32,964 nt of DNA from Spirochaetaceae bacterium (GTDB taxonomy: Bacteria; Spirochaetota; Spirochaetia; Treponematales; Breznakiellaceae). The position numbers were made by a program, and so were the translations under genes. Positions 24,481 through 32,964 of the stretch are shown one piece after another. Each line of letters begins with the position of its first letter. Within the stretch, counting starts at the first letter, position 1. The notes beneath the pieces were generated by a model. The model was not told the origin of the DNA. It saw nothing but the letters and a program-made list of their open reading frames with translations, and searched no databases. The stretch lies in NCBI GenBank assembly GCA_031255655.1, contig JAIRSB010000076.1:1-32964 (forward strand), in the 5' to 3' direction.

Positions 24481-25464
24481 ATGAGATTTTTATTTGTCGG
24501 GTTTAGACACGTTCATATCGAATCGTTGTATGAGACAGTAGCTTCCCGAAAGGATTTGGAAGTTGCGGCGTGCGTCGAATCCGATCCATCTGCACGGAAA
24601 AGCGCGGCGGAAAAGCTGCATATCGCGTTTTCCGAAAGTCCGTACACGGATCTGATTTCAAACGATGTTGTGGATATTGTAGCTGTCGGCAGCTGTTACG
24701 GCGATAGAGCGAGAGTGATAAAGGCTGCCTTATATGCGGGCATGCATGTTTTGTCTGACAAACCGATTTGCGTGAGCTTTGATGAACTGCGGGACATCAA
24801 GGAGCTTGCAAGGTCTAAACATAGAAAAGTGGGCTGTCTGTTTGATTTGCGATACCTTCCCCAGGTCAAACGGGCCAAGGCGATCTTGCAAAGCGGCCGC
24901 TTGGGCGAGGTGCGAAATGTTTCCTTTACGGGCCAGCATTTTTTGGATGCAAAAAACCGACCTTCGTGGTACTATGAACCGGGAATGCACGGCGGCACCA
25001 TCAACGATCTTGGTGTGCATGGCGTGGATTTGGTGCGACATCTGACCGGACTGCGTGTGAAGACAGTAGACGCAGCGCGATGCCGGAACGCATACGCGAC
25101 GGAACATCCGGACTTTAGGGACTGCGCCGTTTTCATGGCGCGTCTATCGAACGGAGCCGATCTTTTGGCGGATGTATCGTACTCGGCGCCCGAGCAGGCG
25201 ATGACCATGCCGACATATTGGAACTTTACATTTTGGTGCGAACGGGGGATGCTGCGGTTTTGCGCTGCGGATTTGAGGGTTTACGTCTACGAGGCGGGCG
25301 AATCCGACGTACAAGTTTTTCAAGGCATCGATGACGGAACAAATGTAATTGACGATTTCCTTTTCGAAATAAAAGCGGGCGCCGATGATCTGACGGAAGG
25401 CGTGTTTGCCGCGACATACGATGCGCTGTTGCTGCAAGCCGCGGCGGACGGTGGTGCGCCATGA
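24481..25464 (+). CDS. Gfo/Idh/MocA-family oxidoreductase
   Basis: 327 residues with an N-terminal Rossmann domain. The usual GxGxxG is altered to VGFRHVH, and the EKP-type lysine is in LSDKPIC. The C-terminal sugar-binding domain has HGGTINDLGVHGVDLVRHLTG, the common catalytic-histidine segment. AGAAGGAGG just upstream is a strong ribosome binding site. It directly follows the NagB-like gene and overlaps nagA by ATGA, so its product acts in or beside the amino-sugar branch. Confidence 0.88.
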   Translation: MRFLFVGFRHVHIESLYETVASRKDLEVAACVESDPSARKSAAEKLHIAFSESPYTDLISNDVVDIVAVGSCYGDRARVIKAALYAGMHVLSDKPICVSFDELRDIKELARSKHRKVGCLFDLRYLPQVKRAKAILQSGRLGEVRNVSFTGQHFLDAKNRPSWYYEPGMHGGTINDLGVHGVDLVRHLTGLRVKTVDAARCRNAYATEHPDFRDCAVFMARLSNGADLLADVSYSAPEQAMTMPTYWNFTFWCERGMLRFCAADLRVYVYEAGESDVQVFQGIDDGTNVIDDFLFEIKAGADDLTEGVFAATYDALLLQAAADGGAP

Positions 25465-26645
25465 ACCGCACGGTCATTCAAAACGGCAAGTGTGTGATGC
25501 GGGACAGCGTTGAAGAAAACGTGTCCTTGGTGCTCGAAAATGGTAGGATCGCAGGCTTGATTCGCTCTAGCGACAACGTGGACGGCGAAGTTATCGATGC
25601 CAAAGGATGGTATGTTTCGCCGGGCTTTGTCGACATCCATGTGCACGGCGGCGGCGGGGCGGATTTTATGGATACGGACTTGGACAGCTATTTTACGGCA
25701 GCCAAACTCCATCTTTCGCACGGCACAACATCCATTATGCCAACAGTCTTGTCTGCAGATCGCGAAAGTTTGTTTCGGGCGGTTGAAAAATATGCTGCGG
25801 CGGAGCATGATCCGCGCATCAAAAGCAGACTTTTGGGTTTGCATATCGAAGGACCGTATCTGTCAAAGGCGCAGGCGGGGGCACAAGACGTAAAGCATAT
25901 CCGGAATTTCCTGCCCTCTGAATATCTTGCCATCATGGAACGGGGCGCAGGCAGGATACGGCGCTGGAGCGTCGCGCCCGAGCTAACTGGCGCGGACGCA
26001 TTTGCGAAAGCCGCGCGGGAACATGATATTACATTGAGCATCGCGCATTCCGACGCGGATTTTGACACGGTCGTCAAAGCGTTTGAAAAGGGCTTTAGAC
26101 TGGTGACACACCTCTACTCGGGCATGAGCAGCGTGACGCGAACGAGAGGATTTCGAAAGGGCGGAGTGCTGGAGGCCGCGCTTTTGCTGGACGGCATGAA
26201 TGTCGAACTCATTGCGGATAGCTGTCACTTGCCCAAGGAGCTGGTGTGCCTTGTCAGAAAATGCAAACCGGCCGCGCGCATTGCGGCCATCACGGACGCA
26301 ATGCGCGCAGCCGGACAAAACGTATCTGAGAGCGTACTCGGGGATATGAAAAGTGGTGTGCCGGTCATCATAGAAGACGGCGTCGCGAAGCTGAGAGGCG
26401 GCGAGGCTTTCGGCGGCAGCGTTGCGACGGCGGATCGCCTGCTAAAAACGCTGTTGCGATTCGGTACGCCGCTTCCGGAGGCGGTAAGTATGCTCACGGC
26501 AAATCCCCTTGCTATGATAGCTTGCGGAGACAAACTTGGGCGCATCCAGTCCGGGTATGAGGCGGACTTGTGCATGTTTGACGAAGCGATAGAGATTACG
26601 CGCGTATTGGTGCGCGGCGAGATGGTGTATGAAAATGGTATTTGA
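25461..26645 (+). CDS. nagA: N-acetylglucosamine-6-phosphate deacetylase
   Basis: 394 residues, normal length for NagA, cytoplasmic. It removes acetate from N-acetylglucosamine-6-phosphate (or the galacto epimer) to give the amino-sugar phosphate. Visible hallmarks are PGFVDIHVHGGGG (His60, His62), LHIEGPYL (Glu130), LSIAHSDAD (His196), VTHLYSGM (His217) and AAITDAMRAAG (Asp279, catalytic), with FGGSVATADRLL near the end as in the family. The start overlaps the upstream oxidoreductase by ATGA and the end overlaps the second GH20-type gene by 17 bases. This is the most secure functional anchor for amino-sugar catabolism in the cluster. Confidence 0.93.
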   Translation: MNRTVIQNGKCVMRDSVEENVSLVLENGRIAGLIRSSDNVDGEVIDAKGWYVSPGFVDIHVHGGGGADFMDTDLDSYFTAAKLHLSHGTTSIMPTVLSADRESLFRAVEKYAAAEHDPRIKSRLLGLHIEGPYLSKAQAGAQDVKHIRNFLPSEYLAIMERGAGRIRRWSVAPELTGADAFAKAAREHDITLSIAHSDADFDTVVKAFEKGFRLVTHLYSGMSSVTRTRGFRKGGVLEAALLLDGMNVELIADSCHLPKELVCLVRKCKPAARIAAITDAMRAAGQNVSESVLGDMKSGVPVIIEDGVAKLRGGEAFGGSVATADRLLKTLLRFGTPLPEAVSMLTANPLAMIACGDKLGRIQSGYEADLCMFDEAIEITRVLVRGEMVYENGI

Positions 26646-28254
26646 AAAACTTTCGTACATGGTAGACATATCCAGAAATGCCGTACCGAAATTGGAAACA
26701 CTAAAAAAACTCGCAAAAAAGCTTTCGCTTTTTGGGTATGATCGCCTGATGCTGTACATTGAGGATACGATCGAGGTAAAAAGCTACCCGATGCTTGGCA
26801 CGTTGAAGGCGCAGCTTTCCGTCTGCGAAATCCGCAATTTGGACGAATATGTCAAATCCATCGGCATGGAGCTGGTTCCGTGCATTCAGACCTTGGGACA
26901 CATGAATTCACTGGCACAATGGCCTGTATTTGACGGCATTAGAGACACAGACGACATTCTACTCGCGGGAAACGAAGAAACATATGTCTTTATCGACGCG
27001 CTATTGTTGGCGGTTCGTACGGCTTTTTCCTCAAACGAAATAAACATTGGAATGGATGAAGCGTTTTTACTGGGTGCAGGGCGATATATGGCCAAAAACG
27101 GATTTAGAGAAAAAAAACAAATATTCTCTGACCACCTAAGCCGCGTTCTTGCACTTTGCGAAAAACACGGATTCCGCGCGTCGATGTGGGGGGATATGTT
27201 TATCCGTATCCTCTTTAATGGCGAGTATTACGTGAAAGATGCTACGCTGCCGGATGGGGCAAAAAAGGCGGTACCCCAAAATGTAAGACTTGTATATTGG
27301 AATTACACGAGTCGCGACAGCAAATACTATGAACAAATGCTGGAACTTATGCGAGGGCTGTCTGATGACGTTTGCTTTGCCGGGGGCGCGTGGAAGTGGG
27401 CGGGTTTTGCACCCATGAACCAACGGAGCCTGGTCATCGCCAAGGATGCGTTGAAGGCCGCCAAAGGGCGCGTAGACGAAGTCATACTCACGGCGTGGGC
27501 GGATGACGGAGCGGAAGCATCGTTGTTTTCGGTCATGCCGGTTGCTGCGGCTTATGCCCAGTTCCGCGATACGGGAGAAATGGATATAAAAAAAACTGCG
27601 GAGCGGTTCCGATCCGTTATGGGTGTTGACTACGATCTTTTTCTGAAGCTGGACTGCGTGAACAGACTGGGCGCAGGCAGCTATGAGGATCAGCCGAATA
27701 ACGCCTCAAAATATTATCTGTATCAAGATATTATGCTGGGAAAATTTGACTGTACAGTGGAGGAAGGAACCGTCGTCACTTTGAAGAAAAATCTTGCCGA
27801 GTTGAAAGCCGCACGTCAACATGCGGGCGAGTGGACATATGTATTTGACACTCTGGTCGCACTTGCTGACGTTGTGTTCATTAAGGCAGGTTTGGGAATT
27901 GAGCTGCGAAAAGCCTATCAAGAAGGGAACAAAGAGGTTCTCCGAAAGCACGCGGAAATCACCTTACCGACATTGATTGACCGACTGGAAATATTTTATA
28001 ACGCGTTTGAACAACAATGGCTGACCGAAAATAAACCGGAAGGATTGGAGGTGATTCAATATCGTATCGGCGGTGTTTTAAAAAGAGTGGCGTATTGCAA
28101 ACGCATGCTGAGCCGATATGTTTTGGGAGAGACGGAGTCAATCGGAGAGTTTGAACATGATATCGTGGACTTTTCCGGCGGACTGTTTTCCATGAAAGAA
28201 AAGAACATTCTGTATAACAACACGAAACGAATTATGACAGCATCAAATTTGTGA
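26629..28254 (+). CDS. GH20-like beta-N-acetylhexosaminidase, divergent cytoplasmic type
   Basis: 541 residues without signal peptide. It lacks the N-terminal alpha/beta domain of the other GH20 enzyme here and starts directly in the barrel: FGYDRLMLYIEDTIEV, ELVPCIQTLGHMNSL, and EINIGMDEAFLLGAGRY, where Asp143-Glu144 match the catalytic pair. Further barrel features are FRASMWGDMF, NVRLVYWNYTSRD and VILTAWADDGAEASLF. A helical C-terminal region of about 200 residues follows. This type is found in Firmicutes clusters that cut imported N-acetylhexosaminides. The start is uncertain (ATG 26629 or 26635), as no strong ribosome binding site precedes it; coupling to nagA through the 17-base overlap may suffice. 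Confidence 0.85.
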   Translation: MKMVFEKLSYMVDISRNAVPKLETLKKLAKKLSLFGYDRLMLYIEDTIEVKSYPMLGTLKAQLSVCEIRNLDEYVKSIGMELVPCIQTLGHMNSLAQWPVFDGIRDTDDILLAGNEETYVFIDALLLAVRTAFSSNEINIGMDEAFLLGAGRYMAKNGFREKKQIFSDHLSRVLALCEKHGFRASMWGDMFIRILFNGEYYVKDATLPDGAKKAVPQNVRLVYWNYTSRDSKYYEQMLELMRGLSDDVCFAGGAWKWAGFAPMNQRSLVIAKDALKAAKGRVDEVILTAWADDGAEASLFSVMPVAAAYAQFRDTGEMDIKKTAERFRSVMGVDYDLFLKLDCVNRLGAGSYEDQPNNASKYYLYQDIMLGKFDCTVEEGTVVTLKKNLAELKAARQHAGEWTYVFDTLVALADVVFIKAGLGIELRKAYQEGNKEVLRKHAEITLPTLIDRLEIFYNAFEQQWLTENKPEGLEVIQYRIGGVLKRVAYCKRMLSRYVLGETESIGEFEHDIVDFSGGLFSMKEKNILYNNTKRIMTASNL

Positions 28255-28264
28255 GGATCACAAC

Positions 28265-28393
28265 ATGACCGGAGATCGGATACGACGCCGCACCAATTTG
28301 CGGGTTTGGCGCGATTCGGGAGCGAAGAGTCCACAAGTCCCTTCGCATCAGCAGGACAAACATCAAAAAGAAACAGAGCAATTAAAAAATTAA
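28265..28393 (+). CDS. Possible 42-residue small protein
   Basis: In the 155-base gap after the second GH20-like gene, ATG 28265 opens a frame of 42 codons to TAA 28391-28393, preceded by GAGGATC at a good distance. The product would be very basic and polar (GDRIRRRTNLRVW near the start, HQKETEQLKN at the end) with no membrane segment. This is the largest gap inside the cluster, and the frame covers most of it. It may be a real small gene, a truncated remnant, or chance. Confidence 0.25.
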   Translation: MTGDRIRRRTNLRVWRDSGAKSPQVPSHQQDKHQKETEQLKN

Positions 28394-28409
28394 ATGTGAG
28401 GTAAAAGCT

Positions 28410-29570
28410 ATGAAAAAAGTCAAATTCGGCGTCATCGGCATGGGAAACATGGGCGGATTGCACGCAAAGTATCTAATCGGCGGCGCTGTCGAAAACGCAG
28501 AGCTGTCCGCGGTGGCCGATATTGATCCCGAAAAGCTGGAGTCTTTCAAAAAGACAGCGGGTGGAGAGTATTCGTTTTTCCATGACGGAAAAGAATTGAT
28601 CGGCAACGCGGATGTGGATGCCGTAATCGTTGCGACGCCGCATTATAGTCATTGTGAGCTTAGTATTGCAGCTTTGGAAAAGGGGATTCACACGGTTTGT
28701 GAAAAACCCGCCGGGGTTTACGCCAAGCAGGTCAAGGAAATGAATGCGGTCGCCGCAAAAAGCAAGAGTCTGTTTACGGTCATGTTTAATCACCGCATGA
28801 ATCCGATCTATATCAAGATGCGCGACATGGTGCGTGGCGGAGACTTGGGCAGTCTGAAGCGCGTGACCTGGCACATAACAAATTGGTACCGACCTCAGAG
28901 CTATTACGATTCAAGCAACTGGCGGGCGACCTGGGCGGGGGAAGGCGGCGGCGTGTTGGTCAACCAGTGTCCGCATCAACTCGACCTCTTGCAGTGGATT
29001 GTGGGAATGCCGGCCAAGGTGCACGCAAAGTGTCATTTCGGGAAATGGCACAATATCGAAACGGAGGATGACGTGTCCGCATATTTGGAGTTTCCTGACG
29101 GCGCGACGGGGGTGTTCATTACGTCCACCGGTGATTATCCGGGTACGGACAGGTTTGAGATTGTAGGCTCGAAAGGACAGCTTGTAGCCGAAAACGGTGC
29201 CCTTACGTTTTACCGCCTGGCGGTGGATGAGCGTGAGTACAACAAAACCTTCAAAGGTTTGTTCGGTGCACCCGAGTATACGACGGAAAACTTTTCGTTT
29301 GACAGCAGAGGGCCGCAGCATGTCGGAATACTCAACAATTTTGCAAATGCCATTCAGGGGATAGAGCCGCTCTACATTGACGGCCGCGAGGGGCTCAAGG
29401 GCGTGGAATTGATGAATGGAATCCTGCTTTCCTGTTGGCTGAACAAAGAGGTTGCATTGCCGGCAGATGAAAATCTTTTTTTGAGCGAGCTTCAAGAAAG
29501 AGCGAAAAAAACAAAGAAAAAAACAGTTAGAAAGGTTGACGCAGCGGATATGAATGCGTCTTTTAGGTAA
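28410..29570 (+). CDS. Gfo/Idh/MocA-family oxidoreductase
   Basis: 386 residues. It has a standard Rossmann motif GVIGMGNMGGLHAK, DAVIVATPHYSH, and the EKP motif in TVCEKPAG. The C-terminal domain carries GGGVLVNQCPHQLDLLQWIVG, the catalytic-histidine segment. GTGAGGT precedes the ATG. It is a tandem paralogue of the next gene: both share the W-R-x-T-W...EGGGVL-NQ...H-LD pattern. The lysine-rich tail (residues about 365-375) is unusual. Such enzymes commonly work on inositols, uronates or 3-keto sugars. Confidence 0.9.
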   Translation: MKKVKFGVIGMGNMGGLHAKYLIGGAVENAELSAVADIDPEKLESFKKTAGGEYSFFHDGKELIGNADVDAVIVATPHYSHCELSIAALEKGIHTVCEKPAGVYAKQVKEMNAVAAKSKSLFTVMFNHRMNPIYIKMRDMVRGGDLGSLKRVTWHITNWYRPQSYYDSSNWRATWAGEGGGVLVNQCPHQLDLLQWIVGMPAKVHAKCHFGKWHNIETEDDVSAYLEFPDGATGVFITSTGDYPGTDRFEIVGSKGQLVAENGALTFYRLAVDEREYNKTFKGLFGAPEYTTENFSFDSRGPQHVGILNNFANAIQGIEPLYIDGREGLKGVELMNGILLSCWLNKEVALPADENLFLSELQERAKKTKKKTVRKVDAADMNASFR

Positions 29571-29577
29571 GAAAGCG

Positions 29578-30555
29578 ATGAAAGCAGCTGTCATTGGATT
29601 GGGGGCAATAGCACCTGTACATATAGCGGCTCTACAAAAAATCGGTGTTGAAATCGTAGCGGTTTGTGATTCGGATGGTGACAAAAAGGCGTTGGCACAG
29701 ACGCTAGTGCCCGACGCAAGATTTTATGCGGATGATGTCGAAATGATGGATCGGGAGGCTCTCGATAGCGTCCATATATGTACGCCGCATTATCTGCATC
29801 CGATAATGTGCGTGAGCGCACTGGAACGGGATATTCACGTGCTTTGCGAAAAGCCGTTGGCCATATCCGAGGAAGGCATTGCGGCGGTGCGTAACGCACA
29901 AAAAAAATCAAAAGCGACCGTCGGAGTATGCTTTCAAAACCGATATTTGCCAGAGAATATATACGCAAAAAAGTTACTAAAGGACAGACCTGCAAAATAT
30001 GCGGCCGGCATGCTTCTTTGGAAAAGGGACAATGCGTATTATCGATCCGCAGAGTGGCGCGGGACGTGGAAAAAAGAGGGCGGAGGTGTGCTCATCAATC
30101 AAGCGATACACACACTGGATATGCTCAGTTGGCTTGTAGGTCATCCAAACACCGTGACGGCGGATCTTCAAAATGTGGCGCACAAAGGCGTTATCGAAAC
30201 GGAAGACAACGCTTCTTGCTATTTTCAAGGGAATGGTTTTCACTTTCATTTGTTTGCAACGACGGCGGCAACGAACGATTTTTCGCCGAGAATTGTTCTT
30301 TCTGCGGACGACATGACATTGTCACTAGAAAACGGGGCTCTTTCTTTGAACGGGGAGGCCGTGCGCTTTTCTTGTGAAAGCGGTTTGGGTAAGCCGTCTT
30401 GGGGGAGCGGGCACACCGCGTTGATTGAAGATTTTTATACATGTTTGCGAAGCGGGACAAAATTCCCCATCGATGTTGAGGAAAGCGTGAAAGCCGTTGA
30501 ATTGGTTTTGGCGTGTTACCGATCGAGGGGACAGCTTGTTCGCGTAGGGGAATAG
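29578..30555 (+). CDS. Gfo/Idh/MocA-family oxidoreductase
   Basis: 325 residues from ATG 29578, seven bases after the previous stop, with AGGTAAG as ribosome binding site inside the end of that gene; the ATG at 29554 is less likely. The Rossmann motif is GLGAIAPVH, with VHICTPHYLHP, LCEKPLA (the conserved lysine), and KEGGGVLINQAIHTLDMLSW in the C-terminal domain. It is a tandem paralogue of the upstream oxidoreductase and the last intact gene of the cluster. Two adjacent paralogues suggest an oxidation and reduction pair acting on one sugar. Confidence 0.9.
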   Translation: MKAAVIGLGAIAPVHIAALQKIGVEIVAVCDSDGDKKALAQTLVPDARFYADDVEMMDREALDSVHICTPHYLHPIMCVSALERDIHVLCEKPLAISEEGIAAVRNAQKKSKATVGVCFQNRYLPENIYAKKLLKDRPAKYAAGMLLWKRDNAYYRSAEWRGTWKKEGGGVLINQAIHTLDMLSWLVGHPNTVTADLQNVAHKGVIETEDNASCYFQGNGFHFHLFATTAATNDFSPRIVLSADDMTLSLENGALSLNGEAVRFSCESGLGKPSWGSGHTALIEDFYTCLRSGTKFPIDVEESVKAVELVLACYRSRGQLVRVGE

Positions 30556-30631
30556 GAGAACCAGGGCGCCGGTATAAGGCCATGGAGAATGCAGCGAAGT
30601 TTGGAAAGCGGCGGAGGATACGTAAAACGGG

Positions 30632-30746
30632 ATGAAAATGACCTTTCGGTGGTACGGGGAGCGGGACAGTATTCCGCTATCCTACATCAAACAGATTCCC
30701 AATATGCACAGCGTGGTGACGGCGGTGTACGACTGCCCCGTGGGCG
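30632..30746 (+). pseudogene. uxuA: Mannonate dehydratase, N-terminal fragment only
   Basis: ATG 30632 opens a frame reading MKMTFRWYGERDSIPLSYIK followed by QIPNMHSVVTAVYDCPVGD, the characteristic N-terminus of mannonate dehydratase (UxuA), the enzyme that dehydrates D-mannonate in hexuronate breakdown. The resemblance stops after about 38-39 codons, at the VPVGE-like point; the frame then runs out of register to a stop at 30775. From about 30747 the sequence belongs to a restriction enzyme gene in another frame. Over 300 codons are missing. GGAGGA at about 30613-30618 may be its old ribosome binding site. The fragment suggests the cluster once continued into uronate metabolism. Confidence 0.75.
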
Positions 30747-32964
30747 ATCCGCAAAGGCGTGGAAAAATCAATTAAACAGCTTGCCGAACATTTTAAGGCA
30801 TTATATGACAATCTGGATATTCTAAATCATTATTTTGTTTTCGATTCGAGCGTTCCGGTAGGGACGGTTTCTGTCAAACTTGTGGAAAATGCCGACCTTA
30901 TGATTATGATCACAACGGCGCAGGCAATCGCGGGCGAAAACAAACGGCTTAAGGGCGGCAGCGCGGACGCAAAGGCGGCGGGGGAAAAGAATAACGTTTG
31001 GGACGACCTTCAATACATTAAGCCCGCTATTATTGTGGATGAACCTCAGCGCGTTATGGGCAGTAGGAAAAAACCGAGCAAAGCGTCGGAAGCTATCAAG
31101 GAAGCGAATCCGTCGTTTACGTTGCATTATTCGGCTACGCCGCCCAAGGATATGTTTTGCACGCTTTACCGTCTTGACAGCTTTGCGGCGTTTAATAGCG
31201 AGCTTGTAAAGCAAATCGAAGTCAAAACGATTTACGGTCAAGTGCCGAAGGATTTCCGTTATATCCGATTTATCGACGTTACGCCGGACTTAAAAGCGCG
31301 GCTTGAAATATTCGCCACCGAACAAGGCAGCGCATGGAGTAAGCCGACTATTGTTAAATTGGGGGCGCAAGGCTCTCTGTATCAAGTATCCGGGCGCATG
31401 GAGCAATACAAGAATGTTTTTATTCATGAAAACCCGCATAAGAGCAAGCCGCTTAAAATTTCTATTGACGGTGAAATAACGGAGCTTAAGCAGGGCGAAT
31501 CCACATGGACGCCCGAAAACGAGGCCGTTAAGCGATTGCAAATCAAAATCGCTATCCGCAGCCATTTAGATAAGCAGTTCGCTTTCCTTGACGAAGGCAA
31601 GCGGATCAAGGTCTTATCCCTTTTCTTTATTGACAGCGTTATTAAGGTGCGTGACGACAAGGCCGCGGACGGCACCGGTCGCGGCGAATATTTAAGGATA
31701 TTTGACGAGGAATATAATAAAATTATCAACAGCCCGGCATACGCGCCGAAATTTGCTAAATACGCCGGATTGTTTCATAAATACAAAGAAACCAATCTTG
31801 TGCGGGAAGGTTATTTTGCCCGCGATAAAAGCGGCGCTGTCGTGGATATCGATGACATTTCCGCGGATGATAAGCCGTTTGAAGAAGTCAGTTTTGTTAA
31901 GAAAACACAGGAAGACATCGACCGCGGAATACAGCTTATCTTAGACGGCAAGGACAGGCTCATCCAATTCGATGAGCCGTTGGCTTTTATATTCTCTCAC
32001 TCCGCCCTTCGCGAGGGCTGGGATAACCCTAACGTTTTTACGCTTTGCACCTTAAAAACAGGCGGCAGCGAGATAGCCAAGAAGCAGGAAATCGGGCGCG
32101 GTCTCCGTCTTGCCCTTTCCGACGACGGCGCAAGGATTTACGACAGCGATATTAACAAACTCACGGTAGTAGTCAATGATAATTATGAACATTTTGCGGA
32201 AAGCCTGCAAGCGGACTTCAACGAAAAAGTCGGATTCAATAAAGATGAAATCACGTTTGAACTGCTTTTAAGGACGCTTAAGCAAGCGGACATTCCAAAG
32301 GCCAAAATCTCGGCAATCTTGTGGATTTATTAAAATCAGAGCTTATCTCCGGCGGCGTTATCAACGATAAAAATATTTTAAAAGGCGCTGCGGATATATC
32401 CTCTTTGCAATTCGCGAACGAGATACTCCAAGAGCATTGCGATAAAATCCGCGAGAAGTTCTCTAAGCTTGTAACTGAGCGCGGCAGTACGAAAATTAAG
32501 GTGCGGAACGGCGATCTTCCCGAGGTTACTAACGGACGGCAAAGCTATGTTGACGAAAGGGATTTCCGCGCTATTATGGACGAGCTTTCCTCCCGCATGA
32601 GGAAACGTACTTTTTACAGCGTAAAAATCGATAACGAAAAATTTATAACCGAAACCGCCGCGACCTTGAATAACGAATTTGCCGACAAGTCAATAACGCT
32701 CAATTACGATTTAGGCATAGGCAAGATTGTCGTGGAGAAGGATAAGAAATTCGGCGTTCACGGCGGTCTTACCGACCAAGTACGCGAAGACGCCGATGAA
32801 ATAATTCCTAAAAGCGATTACGAAGTTGTAAATTTCATTATGTACCATACAAATCTTCCTCGGCTTGCCATTGTGAGGATATTGCAATTATTTACCCGGC
32901 GCGACCTCCTCAATTCGCAGGATTGGCTTGACCGTGTTACCTATCGCATAGCGGAGCTTTTCAC
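30747..32964 (+). pseudogene. Type III restriction enzyme Res subunit, truncated and frameshifted
   Basis: From about 30747 the frame AIRKGVEKSIKQL matches the middle of Res helicase/nuclease subunits of type III restriction-modification systems. Helicase motif II is IIVDEPQRV (about 31032-31058), the motif III-like LHYSATPP follows, and motif VI is KQEIGRGLRLAL (about 32092-32127). The N-terminal part with the Walker A loop is missing, cut at the join with the uxuA fragment. The frame stops at 32331-32333, but homology continues in the frame starting CTT at 32318 (LVDLLKSELISGGV) and is open to the window edge. One base was apparently lost near 32316-32320. No Mod methyltransferase gene is visible. 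It cannot make a working helicase. Confidence 0.85.

Noticed and set aside
28911..29684. 257-codon minus-strand open frame
   Set aside because: It is antisense to two well-recognised oxidoreductase genes, and its translation has no family-like pattern.
30589..30825. 78-codon plus-strand open frame across the uxuA/Res join
   Set aside because: It reads neither the uxuA nor the Res frame and crosses the join, so it is an accidental frame.
1..32964. CRISPR arrays, tRNA or rRNA genes
   Set aside because: No regularly spaced short repeats and no rRNA- or tRNA-like segments were seen. The cloverleaf-like repeat has no tRNA consensus T-loop or anticodon arm features.

Overview
The window looks like a chromosomal piece of a Gram-positive, Clostridia-like bacterium (Bacillota). 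The reasons are strong AGGAGG-type ribosome binding sites, lipobox signal peptides on the secreted proteins, an ABC sugar importer encoded without its ATPase, and very tight gene packing. No species can be named from the sequence. The core is one long co-directional gene cluster for taking up and breaking down an amino-sugar glycan. Both ends are littered with broken genes.

Left end (1-2618): the tail of an unknown gene, two small membrane proteins, then a graveyard. It holds a C5 cytosine DNA methyltransferase remnant with an internal deletion, an IS5-family transposase remnant with two nonsense codons, and the first of two copies of a 139-bp structured repeat. After that come sequence scraps I cannot assign.

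Control region (2619-3690): an AraC-family regulator on the minus strand is divergent from the cluster. Back-to-back promoters can be read between them. The second copy of the 139-bp repeat lies between the regulator's promoter and its ribosome binding site, so it should form most of the regulator's 5' leader.

Glycan cluster (3691-30555, all plus strand, mostly overlapping or a few bases apart, no convincing internal terminator). In order: phosphotriesterase-like hydrolase, M24-fold protein lacking its metal aspartates, ASRT-fold protein, large cytoplasmic glycosidase-like protein, ABC permease, surface lipoprotein with a glycosidase-like barrel, sugar-binding lipoprotein, second ABC permease, 1280-residue membrane-anchored modular surface protein, GH20-type hexosaminidase, SGNH esterase, a paired degenerate and intact amidohydrolase, fucose/arabinose isomerase-like protein, Gfo/Idh/MocA oxidoreductase, NagB-like deaminase, second oxidoreductase, NagA, second GH20-type enzyme, and two tandem oxidoreductases. 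A likely flow is capture at the surface, ABC import, cleavage of N-acetylhexosamine units by the two GH20-like enzymes, removal of O-acyl groups by the SGNH enzyme, and the NagA and NagB-like steps. The oxidoreductases, isomerase-like protein and amidohydrolases would handle a second, unusual sugar. No sugar kinase and no transport ATPase are present, so these must be supplied from elsewhere.

Right end (30556-32964): the first 38-39 codons of mannonate dehydratase (uxuA) are joined directly to an N-terminally truncated, frameshifted type III restriction (Res) subunit that runs off the window. With the methyltransferase remnant on the left, the glycan cluster is bracketed by decayed restriction-modification genes. 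Novelty is most likely in the glycan cluster (two unassigned glycosidase-like proteins, dead/alive amidohydrolase pair, metal-less M24 protein, ASRT protein) and in the cloverleaf-like repeat in the regulator leader.
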